64,000 nucleotides of DNA from CALCMJ01 sp964475415 (GTDB lineage Bacteria > Bacteroidota > Bacteroidia > Chitinophagales > Saprospiraceae): NCBI GenBank assembly GCA_964475415.1, contig CAYYWZ010000014.1, forward strand, positions 5,912 to 69,911. The letters are read 5' to 3'. Positions within the stretch are counted from its first letter, which is position 1, and the number at the start of each line of letters is the position of its first letter. The notes under the pieces were generated by a model. It worked only from the letters and a program-made list of their open reading frames with translations. It was not told the DNA's origin and searched no databases. The position numbers and the translations under genes were made by a program. Positions 52,809-61,426 of this stretch are shown here, one piece after another.

Positions 52809-54086
52809 ATGAAAAATCTCAGTCTCACCCTTTTAGCGTTTTTGTTTATGATCACTGGGTCATTACAAGCGCAAGACGCTAAAAAAGCGTTTAAATCAGC
52901 TGAAAAAGCAGTAAAATCTTTTATAAAAAACCCTGCAGATGAATCTAACTCTGTTGCTTCTATAAAAGAATCTTTCGATACCGCCTTTGCTAGTTCTGAT
53001 ATTAGTGATCAATCTAAGAACTGGATAAAGAAAGGAGATCTTCTAACTAAGATTGCTGATATAGAATATATAAAATCTGTTACTCCTGGCGCTAACTATC
53101 AGATACAGTATAAAGATGCTGCTCTAGATGCTTATCAGGCTTACATGAAAGCTAAAGAGTTAGGAGATGAAAAGAAATATCTATCAGGAATAGATGGATT
53201 GGAAGGTCATCTAAATAATACTGCAGCTCTTGTTTATTCAAATAAAGATTATAAAAGTGCATTTCAATTATTTAAAACAAGTATTGATGCTAAAAAAATG
53301 CTCAATGCAGCAGGAAAAGAATCTAGATTAGATGTAGACACCTTATATAGAGATCAAGTTCTATTTACAGCCGTAAGTGGTTTCTATGGAGAAATGGCAG
53401 AAGAATCTAAGCCTTACTTTTTAGAACTTAAAGAGGCTGGAAATGCAGACGCAGTTGTATATGAAGCATTATATTCTATGACTTCTGAGACAAACCAAGA
53501 AGAGGCATTAATGTACTTAGAAGAGGGTAGAAAAGCACACCCTGAAGATACAGGTATGTTATTTAGCGAAATAAATCATTATCTGAAGGCGGGAGAACTA
53601 GAAAAACTTATTTCTAAGTTAGAATTAGCTATAGAGCAAGAGCCTGATAATATTACCGTTTATACAACTATGGGATCTGTATATGATCAACTGCATCAGC
53701 AAGAAACTAAGGCTGGAAATGCAGCTAAAGGCACTGAGTATTTTGGAAAAGCTTTAGAATACTTTAATGCTGCTAAAGCTAAAGATCCTAAGAACTTTGA
53801 TGCTGCATATAGCGTAGGGGCACTTTATTATAACAAAGCTGCAGGTATGGTAGATGGACTTAACGAGCTAGCAAATGATTTTTCTGCTGATGGTATGAAA
53901 AAATATGATGCTAAGAAAGTAGAGATGGATAAAATTTTCGAACAAGCTCTTCCGTTTTTCAAAGAAGCTGAGGCGCTAAAGCCTAATGATGTAAATACGA
54001 TCATCGCCCTGAAAGAAATCTATGCAAGAATGAATAAGCTAGACAAGGCTGACGAATACAAAGCAAAGTTAGATAGCATGAACTAA
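52809..54086 (+). CDS. Exported TPR-repeat protein
   Basis: A 425-residue protein with a signal peptide (1-21, cleavage after LQA before QD) and repeated helical pairs of TPR type across most of its length (clearest at about 235-290 and 330-420). It is probably periplasmic. No catalytic motif is visible. A consensus promoter precedes it and a strong terminator follows, so it is a single-gene unit. Periplasmic TPR proteins usually act as scaffolds; the partner is unknown. Confidence 0.75.
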   Translation: MKNLSLTLLAFLFMITGSLQAQDAKKAFKSAEKAVKSFIKNPADESNSVASIKESFDTAFASSDISDQSKNWIKKGDLLTKIADIEYIKSVTPGANYQIQYKDAALDAYQAYMKAKELGDEKKYLSGIDGLEGHLNNTAALVYSNKDYKSAFQLFKTSIDAKKMLNAAGKESRLDVDTLYRDQVLFTAVSGFYGEMAEESKPYFLELKEAGNADAVVYEALYSMTSETNQEEALMYLEEGRKAHPEDTGMLFSEINHYLKAGELEKLISKLELAIEQEPDNITVYTTMGSVYDQLHQQETKAGNAAKGTEYFGKALEYFNAAKAKDPKNFDAAYSVGALYYNKAAGMVDGLNELANDFSADGMKKYDAKKVEMDKIFEQALPFFKEAEALKPNDVNTIIALKEIYARMNKLDKADEYKAKLDSMN

Positions 54087-54111
54087 GCTAACTTATAAAT
54101 AAATTCTAAGA

Positions 54112-54144
54112 GAGTCATTCATTTATTGGATGACTCTTTTTTTT
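54112..54144 (+). terminator. Rho-independent terminator after the TPR gene
   Basis: A perfect 8-bp inverted repeat (AGAGTCAT / ATGACTCT) with a roughly 10-base loop, followed by a run of eight T, 26 bp after the TPR stop. Confidence 0.85.
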
Positions 54145-54172
54145 GCCCATAGCTGGTATCAGAAAAAGATAA

Positions 54173-54262
54173 AAAATACTTTTCACATCTTTACTTCAGA
54201 CGGCTGAGCCAAATGAAGCTTTAAAGAAGGCATTAAAAGCATTCAAAAAGTCCATTAAATAA
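54173..54262 (+). pseudogene. 3' remnant of a DUF1778-type antitoxin gene
   Basis: A short frame (29 codons plus stop, no start codon, preceded by an in-frame TAA) ends TAEPNEALKKALKAFKKSIK, which reads like the C-terminal end of DUF1778/TacA antitoxins (PNxALxxALxF). Its TAA directly abuts the ATG of the GNAT-toxin remnant, the gene order and spacing of DUF1778-GNAT modules. The DNA-binding N-terminal part is gone. The identification rests on a short stretch plus context. Confidence 0.5.
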
Positions 54263-54600
54263 ATGGATTATTTATCTGTTACTCTTGAAAAATCATTTGC
54301 TAGATGTGATTTTGATTGTCAAAATTCATCTCTAAATGATTACATCAAGAAGCAAGTAAGTCAAGATGTAAAAAAGAAACTATCTGTTTGTTTTGTTTTA
54401 TTAGCAGATGACAATAAAACTGTAGCAAGATTCTACACTTTATCCAATGGTAGTATTTATTATGAGAATGTGTAGCAGTAATTATAGACCCGATTGATAA
54501 ATATGCTGAAAGTTATTTTTCACATTTTGGTTTTGTAAAGCTTCCGGACAGTGGAAAAATGTTCTTAGATATGAAAAGAATTAAAAACCTAAACTTATAA
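54263..54600 (+). pseudogene. GNAT acetyltransferase toxin (TacT-like) with an internal deletion
   Basis: The 5' part (54263-54475, 70 codons) reads as the start of a GNAT toxin, including LSVTLEKSFARCDFDC and RFYTLSNGSI, then stops. From 54475 in another frame the C-terminal end follows: AVIIDPIDKYAESYF, FGFVKLPDSGKMFLDM, ending with TAA at 54598-54600. By comparison with the family, about 60-65 residues are missing between the two parts, including the acetyl-CoA-binding RxxGxG loop, so the enzyme cannot work. It abuts the antitoxin remnant at 54173-54262. Intact members acetylate aminoacyl-tRNA. Confidence 0.75.
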
Positions 54601-54697
54601 AGACAATAAGTAAAATAGTCGTATCCTCTCTTACTTTGTTATAGAAGGGATGTTACTTGACCATCAAATATAATCTTCTCAATAAGGCTGAGCATTA

Positions 54698-55225
54698 ATG
54701 AATTTATTAAATTGTGTAATGCTCACAAATTTCTCTAAGGGTATTAGTAAAATGAATGGCTGGATACTGAGGCGGGTTTCCTGGCTTTCCCTTGCACTTA
54801 TAGTATTGATCTGTGTAGATGTCATTATGCGGTACTTGTTTTCTAATACGAAAACATGGATAATAGAACTAGAATGGCATCTCTTCGCTTTGCTATTTCT
54901 TATTGGCTCCGCTGGTGCTATGGCTAAGGATGAACATGTCAGAGTAGATCTGTTTTACAATAAACTTAGCCCGAAGAGAAAAGCACTAGTAAATATTTTT
55001 GGTATTCTTTTCTTGCTTATTCCTTGGTGTATAGTAATTATCTATACTTCCTATAATTACGGAATGAACTCCCTTCATATACTTGAGGGTTCACCAGATC
55101 CTGGAGGATTACCCGCTAGGTATATTATAAAGTTCTCTATCATGGTTGCTTTTGTATTGTTAATTCTACAAGCCCTAGCTGAACTTATAGGTAACCTTAC
55201 AGTCTTGTTCAATAAATCAGCATAA
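54698..55225 (+). CDS. dctQ: TRAP transporter small permease (DctQ)
   Basis: A four-helix membrane protein of 175 residues, small permease of a tripartite ATP-independent periplasmic transporter. Family features are VIMRYLF after the first helix, TWIIELEWHLFALLFLIG, AKDEHVRVDLFY and the last helix near the C-terminus. The ATG at 54698 gives an 18-residue N-terminal tail; ATGs at 54719 and 54752 are alternatives, and the last would start the protein just before the first helix. The stop overlaps the dctM start (TAATG). Confidence 0.93.
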   Translation: MNLLNCVMLTNFSKGISKMNGWILRRVSWLSLALIVLICVDVIMRYLFSNTKTWIIELEWHLFALLFLIGSAGAMAKDEHVRVDLFYNKLSPKRKALVNIFGILFLLIPWCIVIIYTSYNYGMNSLHILEGSPDPGGLPARYIIKFSIMVAFVLLILQALAELIGNLTVLFNKSA

Positions 55226-56517
55226 TGGAGATCGTAGCTGTTATATTATTTGCTTTGATTTTCTTTGTGATATTATCTGGATATCCTGTTGCTTTTGTAT
55301 TGGGAGGTTTATCTATAATAGTTGGTTATTTCTTTGTTCCTGATTTCTTCAGTTTATTGCCTTTGAGATTTATGGGGATTATGCAAAACCAAGTTCTGAT
55401 AGCTGTTCCATTATTTATCTTTATGGGATTGATGCTAGAAAAATCGGGACTAGCTGAAAGTATGTTAGATACAATGGCTATTTTATTCGGAAAGATTAGA
55501 GGCGGATTAGCCATCTCTGTTATTATAGTTGGCGCATTATTAGCTGCAAGTACAGGCATAGTAGGAGCTACTGTTATCACTATGGGACTTATAAGTCTAC
55601 CGACCATGCTTAAGAGAGGCTACAGTCCAGCGCTCGCTGCAGGTACGATAACATCTAGTGGAACCTTGGGACAGATTATACCGCCTTCTGTTGTGCTTGT
55701 TTTGCTAGGGAGCGTACTGAATGTTTCTACAGGGGATCTTTTTAGAGCAGCACTAGTTCCAGGTATGTTTCTAGTGCTAGCCTATATCGTTTATATACTA
55801 GTAATCTCATGGCTCAATCCTTCCATCGCGCCAGCTATATCTGAAGAAGAGATAAAGGCTTTTAAGGGAGAACATTTTTATAAGAAACTGATCAATGCTT
55901 TTGTACTGCCTTTTCTACTTATGCTAGCAGTGCTCGGTTCTATATTTGCAGGTATTGCATCTCCTACAGAGGCTGCTGCAGTAGGTGCCTTGGGCGCTAT
56001 TCTTTTAACAATGCATAAGTCAAAATTTAATCTAGAGGTACTGCAAGTCGTTATGCAGAAAACCACCTATCTGACTAGTATGGTGTTTATGATTTTGCTA
56101 GGTGCAACTACCTTTGCACTCGTGTTTAGAGGTTTAGGTGGAGATAAGTTTTTAGTGGAACTCATAGAAAATGCTAATCTAAGCGCAACATCATTTTTGT
56201 TACTCGTAATGATCGTAGTTTTTATCGCTGGATTTTTTATTGACTTTATAGAGATCATATTTATTATCGTTCCTATAGTGGCACCTATATTTATCAGTTA
56301 TGATATTGATCTTGTTTGGATTGGGATTTTACTTGCATTGAATTTACAGACTTCTTTCTTGACACCGCCATTTGGCTTTGCCTTATTTTATCTTAAGGGT
56401 GTAGCTCCCAAAAGTGTGCAAACCAAGGATATTTATAAAGGCGTTATTCCGTTTCTTATTATCCAACTTATCGTCTTACTAGCGGTAGTTCAGTTTCCGC
56501 AAATCATACAATTCTAG
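55225..56517 (+). CDS. dctM: TRAP transporter large permease (DctM)
   Basis: A 430-residue membrane protein with about 12 hydrophobic segments, the ion-coupled channel subunit of the TRAP system. Signatures are GYPVAFVLGG, AVPLFIFMGLMLEKSG, GAKVT-like ASTGIVGATVITMG, TSSGTLGQIIPPS and FLTPPFGFALFYLKG. It starts one base inside the dctQ stop codon and must work with DctQ and the DctP-type binding protein, which is on the opposite strand and convergent, ten bases downstream. Confidence 0.95.
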   Translation: MEIVAVILFALIFFVILSGYPVAFVLGGLSIIVGYFFVPDFFSLLPLRFMGIMQNQVLIAVPLFIFMGLMLEKSGLAESMLDTMAILFGKIRGGLAISVIIVGALLAASTGIVGATVITMGLISLPTMLKRGYSPALAAGTITSSGTLGQIIPPSVVLVLLGSVLNVSTGDLFRAALVPGMFLVLAYIVYILVISWLNPSIAPAISEEEIKAFKGEHFYKKLINAFVLPFLLMLAVLGSIFAGIASPTEAAAVGALGAILLTMHKSKFNLEVLQVVMQKTTYLTSMVFMILLGATTFALVFRGLGGDKFLVELIENANLSATSFLLLVMIVVFIAGFFIDFIEIIFIIVPIVAPIFISYDIDLVWIGILLALNLQTSFLTPPFGFALFYLKGVAPKSVQTKDIYKGVIPFLIIQLIVLLAVVQFPQIIQF

Positions 56518-56527
56518 ATTGTCAATT

Positions 56528-57640
56528 CTATGCTTGCAATTTATTGTAAAACTGTTTTTCTGAAATATTAGACCACTGAGTTATATTGTCTTGAAAGGTT
56601 TTGTAAGACGCATACACTTTTTTTGCTTGTTTATTGTTACTCACTAACTCGTCAAGTACTTCTTTCGTATTGCTTCTTAGATTAGCGATAACATCGTCAG
56701 GAAATGCTCTGATCTCTGCACTACTTTCTTTTTTAATTTTTGAGAGGTACTCATAATTTTTAGCATCTAATTGAGCCAACGTCCAGATGTTCAGTTGAGA
56801 TGATGCTATTTTTAGAATTTCTTGTATGTCAGAAGGAAGGCTGTCAAACAAGCGTTTCGTCATCATGAACTCTAGTATGGTTCCTGGTTCATGCCAACCT
56901 GGAGTGTAATAGTATTTAGCAATTTTATGAAATCCCATAATGTAATCATGATATGGTCCTATCCATTCTGTAGCATCTATTACACCTCTTTCTAGATTAG
57001 TATATAGTTCACCACCAGCAACCAATACGGTGGTTGCACCAGCTTTGTTGAGTACCTTTCCTCCTAGTCCAGGCATTCTCATTTTAAGACCTTTGAAATC
57101 TGATATACTATTGATCTCTTTGTTAAACCAGCCACCCATTTGGACACCAGTATTACCAGCAACAAAAGGTACTAAATTAAAGTCAGCATAGATTTCCTTC
57201 CATAATTCGTAACCATCTCCTGCATACATCCATGCATTGACTTGCTGAGCATTCATGCCATAAGGGACACTGGCAAAAAACTGTAAGGCTGGATTTTTAC
57301 CAGCCCAATAATAACTTGCCCCAGCTCCCATTTCTGCGGCACCAGCACTTACTGCTTCGAAAACCTCGAAAGCTGGTACTAGCTCTCCAGCGCCAAATAC
57401 TTTGATTTCTATTCGACCACCTGATAAGCGGTTTACGATATCAGCGAACAGCGTACAGCCCTCACCCAAGACTGGAAAGTTCGGTGGCCATGTAGATACC
57501 ATCTTCCATTGATAGGTTTTGTTGAAATTGATATTGGCAGCTACTACTTTTTCTTCTTCCTGACAAGAAGTAGCTAGACTCATACCTAGCGTTCCTAAAG
57601 CTGCTGTTTTCAAGAACTGTTTTCTACTCGTTTTTTTCAT
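56528..57640 (-). CDS. dctP: TRAP transporter substrate-binding lipoprotein (DctP/TakP-like)
   Basis: The periplasmic receptor of the adjacent TRAP transporter, 370 residues. The N-terminus has an SRKQFLK Tat-like motif and a lipobox-like LATSC (C26), so it may be a membrane-anchored receptor exported folded. The mature domain shows MVSTWPPNFPVLGEG, FGAGELVPAFEVFEAVSAG and GNTGVQMGGWFNKEI, closest by eye to alpha-keto-acid-binding TakP proteins; the ligand is inferred. It is convergent to dctQM, an uncommon layout because TRAP genes are usually co-directional. It is probably transcribed from the short region shared with the divergent MazG-like gene. Confidence 0.9.
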   Translation of the reverse strand: MKKTSRKQFLKTAALGTLGMSLATSCQEEEKVVAANINFNKTYQWKMVSTWPPNFPVLGEGCTLFADIVNRLSGGRIEIKVFGAGELVPAFEVFEAVSAGAAEMGAGASYYWAGKNPALQFFASVPYGMNAQQVNAWMYAGDGYELWKEIYADFNLVPFVAGNTGVQMGGWFNKEINSISDFKGLKMRMPGLGGKVLNKAGATTVLVAGGELYTNLERGVIDATEWIGPYHDYIMGFHKIAKYYYTPGWHEPGTILEFMMTKRLFDSLPSDIQEILKIASSQLNIWTLAQLDAKNYEYLSKIKKESSAEIRAFPDDVIANLRSNTKEVLDELVSNNKQAKKVYASYKTFQDNITQWSNISEKQFYNKLQA

Positions 57641-57681
57641 ATACTATTATATGAGAATTAATATAATAAATTTTAATAATG

Positions 57682-57689
57682 TATTTTTG
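57682..57689 (+). promoter_or_regulatory. -7 element upstream of the MazG-like gene
   Basis: A perfect TAnnTTTG match (TATTTTTG) 26 bp before the ATG at 57716; no well-spaced -33 TTG. Confidence 0.4.
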
Positions 57690-57715
57690 AGCTTTTATAA
57701 AAACCAACGCTAAAG

Positions 57716-58189
57716 ATGAAAGAAATTAAGGAGCCTAATGCGCTAAATGATGTATCGAAATTCCATGATACTTTTAATCTTCCAATCCTAGAAGAACCGA
57801 CTATTCCCTCTGCACAGCGTTGTATGCTTAGGATAAATCTACTAGAAGAAGAACTAAGGGAACTGAAGGAGGCTATACAAGCAGATGATCTAGTAGAAGT
57901 TGCTGATGCCTTTTGTGATATACAATATGTTCTTTCTGGTGCTATACTAGAGTTTGGTCTAGGATCTAAGTTTAAAGAGCTTTTCGATGAGGTACAACGC
58001 TCTAATATGAGTAAAGTGTGCAAGACCTTAGAAGAAGCTGAAGCGACACAGGCACATTATAAGGAAAAGTCTAATACGGTTTCTCATATCGAGAAAAAAG
58101 GTGATGAGTTTCTAGTATATAGAACGGAAGATGGCAAAGTGCTGAAGTCTGTAAACTACAGTCCTGCAGACATAAAATCTAAGTTGTAA
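57716..58189 (+). CDS. MazG/HisE-like NTP pyrophosphohydrolase
   Basis: A 157-residue all-alpha NTP pyrophosphatase. The metal-binding motif is visible as LLEEELRELKEAI followed by a second acidic motif EVADAFCDIQYVL, as in MazG, HisE and related house-cleaning enzymes that remove noncanonical or surplus nucleoside triphosphates. The C-terminal ~45 residues (from about 110) are an extra tail beyond the catalytic core. A phosphoribosyl-ATP pyrophosphohydrolase role is unlikely outside a his operon. The substrate is not predictable. Confidence 0.8.
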   Translation: MKEIKEPNALNDVSKFHDTFNLPILEEPTIPSAQRCMLRINLLEEELRELKEAIQADDLVEVADAFCDIQYVLSGAILEFGLGSKFKELFDEVQRSNMSKVCKTLEEAEATQAHYKEKSNTVSHIEKKGDEFLVYRTEDGKVLKSVNYSPADIKSKL

Positions 58190-58204
58190 AAGTAGAATAG
58201 GGGC

Positions 58205-58241
58205 AAAAAAAGGCCTGCCTAAGTACTTTTCCTAGACAGGC
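58205..58241 (-). terminator. Terminator after the lipoprotein gene
   Basis: On the minus strand, a GCCTG/CAGGC stem (58213-58217 and 58237-58241), extended by CTA/TAG across one mismatch, is followed by T7 (58211 to 58205). It lies about 30 bp after the lipoprotein stop and ends the ECF-sigma operon. Confidence 0.7.
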
Positions 58242-58272
58242 GGCTCCCATTTACGAATAAAAATAATCTTTA

Positions 58273-59244
58273 TCAGAACATACCGAGTATGTCCAGTATT
58301 TCTTGTAACGTTTTTTCTTCGGGTTCTATGCTTTCCTCATGGTTATTTTCTAAGACAGTTTCTTTTATTCCAAACCTGTAGGTTCCATCTGATCTCTCAG
58401 AAATAACTACAAAAGTAACGCCATATCCTATAGGGCAAGCGTTGTTTGGCTCGCAAAATAACATTTTCTGTGGATCTCCATATAATCCTAATACACTATT
58501 TATGTCATTAAATACGACGAATGCTATAGTATTAGTATTTGTATATTCTTCTGGAAGAGAAACGCATACAGAAGTCTTTTCGTCTTCAGAAAGATCTATA
58601 AATCTATCACAATTGATCCAGGTAAGCTCATCCACTAAAAATTCGTACCCAAAGCCAAAACTTCCTAAAGAATCAGGTAAATTCCATTCAGAAAGTATTA
58701 TTTGTTCCCATCCGATTTCTGTTTCAGGTAATACATCCCAATTAAATTCATCTAACCCAACTCGATCTCCATAAAATAATTGCATATCATTCACCGGATT
58801 TTCGTTCGGTAATTGAATGTTTATCCTTTTATCTAATTGCAGTGTTTGACCATTTTTTTGAGCGTTAAGTTTGAATACGCCAGCAGATTCTATAAGATCT
58901 CCTGAAGATATAGTTGGCACATGATATAACATAATTATACCTTGATCTACTATATCTAGGTAAGTAAACTCTACCTGACCTTCTACAATGTTTCCATCAG
59001 CATCGGCAAAAGCATTTTCTGGTATCCTAATGACGACCAAATTATCTGTATAGATTATATTTTCTTTCTGATTATCTATAGTAACCGTATTTTCTAAAGT
59101 TTGTACTGTTCTGAAGAAATTATCTATCTGTCGATTATTCTCATAGGGTGTAAATCTATTGTACTCATCTACGCAAGCGCTGAATACTAAAAGCAAGATC
59201 GCAATTGGGAGCGTCATTGTTTTTAATGTTCTTTTACTTCTCAT
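58273..59244 (-). CDS. Putative lipoprotein of the ECF-sigma operon
   Basis: A 323-residue exported protein with a signal peptide and a lipobox-like FSAC (C24). The mature part has a block VVIRIPENAFADADGN-(VEFTYLDIVD) that resembles ZU5-like or carboxypeptidase-regulatory-like beta modules found in other Bacteroidota lipoproteins; I cannot name a domain with certainty. The C-terminus is acidic. It is the third gene after an ECF sigma factor and a membrane/barrel protein, 61 bp downstream of the latter, and may be an outer-membrane sensor or effector of that system. Confidence 0.6.
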   Translation of the reverse strand: MRSKRTLKTMTLPIAILLLVFSACVDEYNRFTPYENNRQIDNFFRTVQTLENTVTIDNQKENIIYTDNLVVIRIPENAFADADGNIVEGQVEFTYLDIVDQGIIMLYHVPTISSGDLIESAGVFKLNAQKNGQTLQLDKRINIQLPNENPVNDMQLFYGDRVGLDEFNWDVLPETEIGWEQIILSEWNLPDSLGSFGFGYEFLVDELTWINCDRFIDLSEDEKTSVCVSLPEEYTNTNTIAFVVFNDINSVLGLYGDPQKMLFCEPNNACPIGYGVTFVVISERSDGTYRFGIKETVLENNHEESIEPEEKTLQEILDILGMF

Positions 59245-59305
59245 TTTTAATTTTAGTTGTATATATCTAAGAGATTATGATTAATGATTTCGTTGCCTTC
59301 GTGTT

Positions 59306-60799
59306 TTAAAAATTATATCTAATTCCTGTCAATAGCCCTAATTTTAAGTATTCTTGTGAAATAGGATAGGAGTTAGAAGTAAAAGACTGTGAATAGTATC
59401 TTAAGTTAGGCTCTATCATGAAATCGACTCTTGGCGATAGATAAAAGTGTAAAGCTATACTTCCAGTAAAACTTAGGCCTAAGCTTGATTTGTAATTGCT
59501 GCCAGATATACTCACTGGATTCAGCTCTTGATTGAGAAAACTACCTTTCTGGCTAAATAGAAGATTGACAAATACACCTGTATTAAGACCTACACTAAAC
59601 TTATCATTAAATGGCATCTCAAGAGCTACTAACAAAGGAATATCTAGACTTCTGTAAGCGTTATGGGTCCTGATTTCTCCTAGGCCATATGTTTCTGATT
59701 CTTCTAGAATTTCTCCAGCCTCATTTAGCACACGAGTAATCTGTAGAGAGTCCGGATTTCGATAATCGAATATTTCATTAATCTGTGAATAATTTACGCC
59801 TGTTTTGAATGCAATTCCAGACTTAGTTGTATAAGAAATTCTGAATCCTGCAGAAAAGGATAAAAAAGCAGATTCTGATACATCTCTTCGAGCGATATAA
59901 TTATCTAATTCTGAGTCTGCTGAACTAAAGGATCTTACAGCAAAATCAGGTGATACATATAACTCTAGATGAAAACCTGGTCTAGTTTCTATAAAAGAAG
60001 GGCAGTCCGTCAGTAATCTATTAGCATCATATTCTCTTAGCTCATTTTGAAGAGAGAAGGTTTCTTGCTTACCTAATATAGCTAATTCTGCTAGCACTCT
60101 GCTCTGATCACCAATAATAGAAACTGCTTCAGTTGTCACTTTATCTTTGCTAAGGCTCGCTTGAGCATTTTTTACTTCATTAGTTCTGCTATTGTTATTG
60201 ACATTGTTTCTGCTATTTCCATCAACTTCACCGAAATTATCACTACTTGACTTTTGGTACTTGTCAATATTATCACTTGTTTTTATGTCAAATTGTTTTT
60301 CATTCAGAATACCAGATCTTTGCATTTCTGCTGATAAGCCTATTGTTCTATTATTTGTATTGTTAATATCTAATTGTAAATCAGTAATATTTTTTATGTT
60401 GCTTAATGTATTAGTTGAATTACTAGTTGTTTGACTTGCATTAGTTGTACTGTTAGCAATAGTGCTCTTTGTATTACTATTACTGTCTGTCGAATTATTG
60501 AAATCAGCTCTATTTATGTTTGTGATGTCTTCCTTTTTATCGCCATTGCTTACTTCTGAAAGCAAATCTTGATTATTTGACCTAGATATATCATTTTTTC
60601 TAGATGTATAACTATATATACCTGCTAACAGTATAGAGAGAACAACTACTGTGGTTGCAATACCCCAGATCGGTAACCTAGTTTTATCAGCTGCCTCAGC
60701 AGCATCTAGGTTTGATTCTATCTTATCCCATAATCCCTCTGGTACAGTTTCCAGACGGTCATATAGTTTTTCATTAAATGCTTTATCTAGCTTACTCAC
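59306..60799 (-). CDS. Putative anti-sigma/signalling protein: single TM, S/N/T-rich linker, outer-membrane beta-barrel
   Basis: A 497-residue protein. Residues 1-42 are cytoplasmic and helical (KLYDRLETVPEGLWDKI), one transmembrane helix follows (about 43-64), then a low-complexity Asn/Ser/Thr/Asp linker (about 70-230) and a C-terminal beta-barrel-like domain (about 275-497) of alternating strands ending in GIRYNF. No cleavable signal peptide is seen. The stop of the ECF sigma gene overlaps its start by four bases (ATGA), the position of anti-sigma factors, and the short cytoplasmic N-terminus could bind the sigma. One chain spanning both membranes is unusual; similar sigma-linked barrel proteins occur in Bacteroidota, with unknown mechanism. 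Confidence 0.65.
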   Translation of the reverse strand: MSKLDKAFNEKLYDRLETVPEGLWDKIESNLDAAEAADKTRLPIWGIATTVVVLSILLAGIYSYTSRKNDISRSNNQDLLSEVSNGDKKEDITNINRADFNNSTDSNSNTKSTIANSTTNASQTTSNSTNTLSNIKNITDLQLDINNTNNRTIGLSAEMQRSGILNEKQFDIKTSDNIDKYQKSSSDNFGEVDGNSRNNVNNNSRTNEVKNAQASLSKDKVTTEAVSIIGDQSRVLAELAILGKQETFSLQNELREYDANRLLTDCPSFIETRPGFHLELYVSPDFAVRSFSSADSELDNYIARRDVSESAFLSFSAGFRISYTTKSGIAFKTGVNYSQINEIFDYRNPDSLQITRVLNEAGEILEESETYGLGEIRTHNAYRSLDIPLLVALEMPFNDKFSVGLNTGVFVNLLFSQKGSFLNQELNPVSISGSNYKSSLGLSFTGSIALHFYLSPRVDFMIEPNLRYYSQSFTSNSYPISQEYLKLGLLTGIRYNF

Positions 60800-61356
60800 A
60801 CTGCTATATTTTTTAAATTTTCTATTTTTTGTTGAAGCAACCTCCTAGCTTTTACTAATTGAGACCTGGAAGTACTTTCCCCTATATCGAGTTGTTCACC
60901 TATTTCCTTATGAGAAAAGCCTTCTATTGCATATAGGTTAAATACAGCTCTATATCCATCAGGCAGCTCAGAAATTAGTTTCATAAGCTCATCTTCAGAT
61001 AGTTTGGAAAAGATATCTGGATCTGCAGATCTAGACTTGTAATCTTCTATGCCAGGAATTTCATGACTGAATGATTTCTTCTTGATATGTTTAAGCGCAG
61101 TATTCACCATGATACGTCTTATCCATCCTTCGAAAGAGCCATTTCTTTTGAACTGGTGTAAATTTCTAAACACACTTACAAAGCCTTCTTGCATAAAATC
61201 TTCAGCTTCAGCTTCATATCTCGCATATCTCTTACAAACACCGAACATCTTACGTGCATATAGCTCATATAGTTGCTTCTGTGATACTCGATCATTCAGA
61301 AGACATTGTTCTATGAGTTTTATTTCTGTAATACCTCTTATGTTTAAAGGAGACAT
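60796..61356 (-). CDS. ECF-family RNA polymerase sigma-70 factor
   Basis: An extracytoplasmic-function sigma factor of 186 residues. Region 2 (about 25-95) has YARKMFGVCKRY, AEDFMQEGFVSVFRNLHQF and WIRRIMVNTALKHIKK. Region 4 (about 125-180) has LPDGYRAVFNLYAIEGFSHKEI, then a helix-turn-helix with IGESTSRSQLVKARRLL. No region 3 is present, as expected for ECF factors. The gene is coupled by ATGA to the membrane/barrel protein. It probably answers an envelope or stress signal and directs its own operon; the target promoters are unknown. Confidence 0.95.
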   Translation of the reverse strand: MSPLNIRGITEIKLIEQCLLNDRVSQKQLYELYARKMFGVCKRYARYEAEAEDFMQEGFVSVFRNLHQFKRNGSFEGWIRRIMVNTALKHIKKKSFSHEIPGIEDYKSRSADPDIFSKLSEDELMKLISELPDGYRAVFNLYAIEGFSHKEIGEQLDIGESTSRSQLVKARRLLQQKIENLKNIAV

Positions 61357-61415
61357 ACAATTATTGTTGCTTCATTATGTAGATACCGCATAAAGCAATT
61401 TCGTTGCTTTGCTAT

Positions 61416-61423
61416 CAAAAATA
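61416..61423 (-). promoter_or_regulatory. -7 element upstream of the ECF sigma operon
   Basis: TATTTTTG on the minus strand (61423 to 61416), about 60 bp before the sigma ATG and just past the LEA-gene stop; no -33 TTG at correct spacing. A perfect 7-bp inverted repeat (AAAGCAA at 61392-61398, TTGCTTT at 61404-61410) lies just downstream and would fall near the transcript 5' end. Confidence 0.35.
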
Positions 61424-61426
61424 TTT

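Noticed and set aside
54665..54672. Perfect minus-strand -7 element (TATATTTG) upstream of dctQ
   Set aside because: No minus-strand gene lies downstream of it; the 8-bp match is expected by chance in such AT-rich DNA.
61392..61410. Hairpin between LEA-like and sigma genes as a strong terminator
   Set aside because: The 7-bp inverted repeat is AT-rich and is followed on the minus strand by only three T, so it is at best a weak terminator or a leader hairpin.
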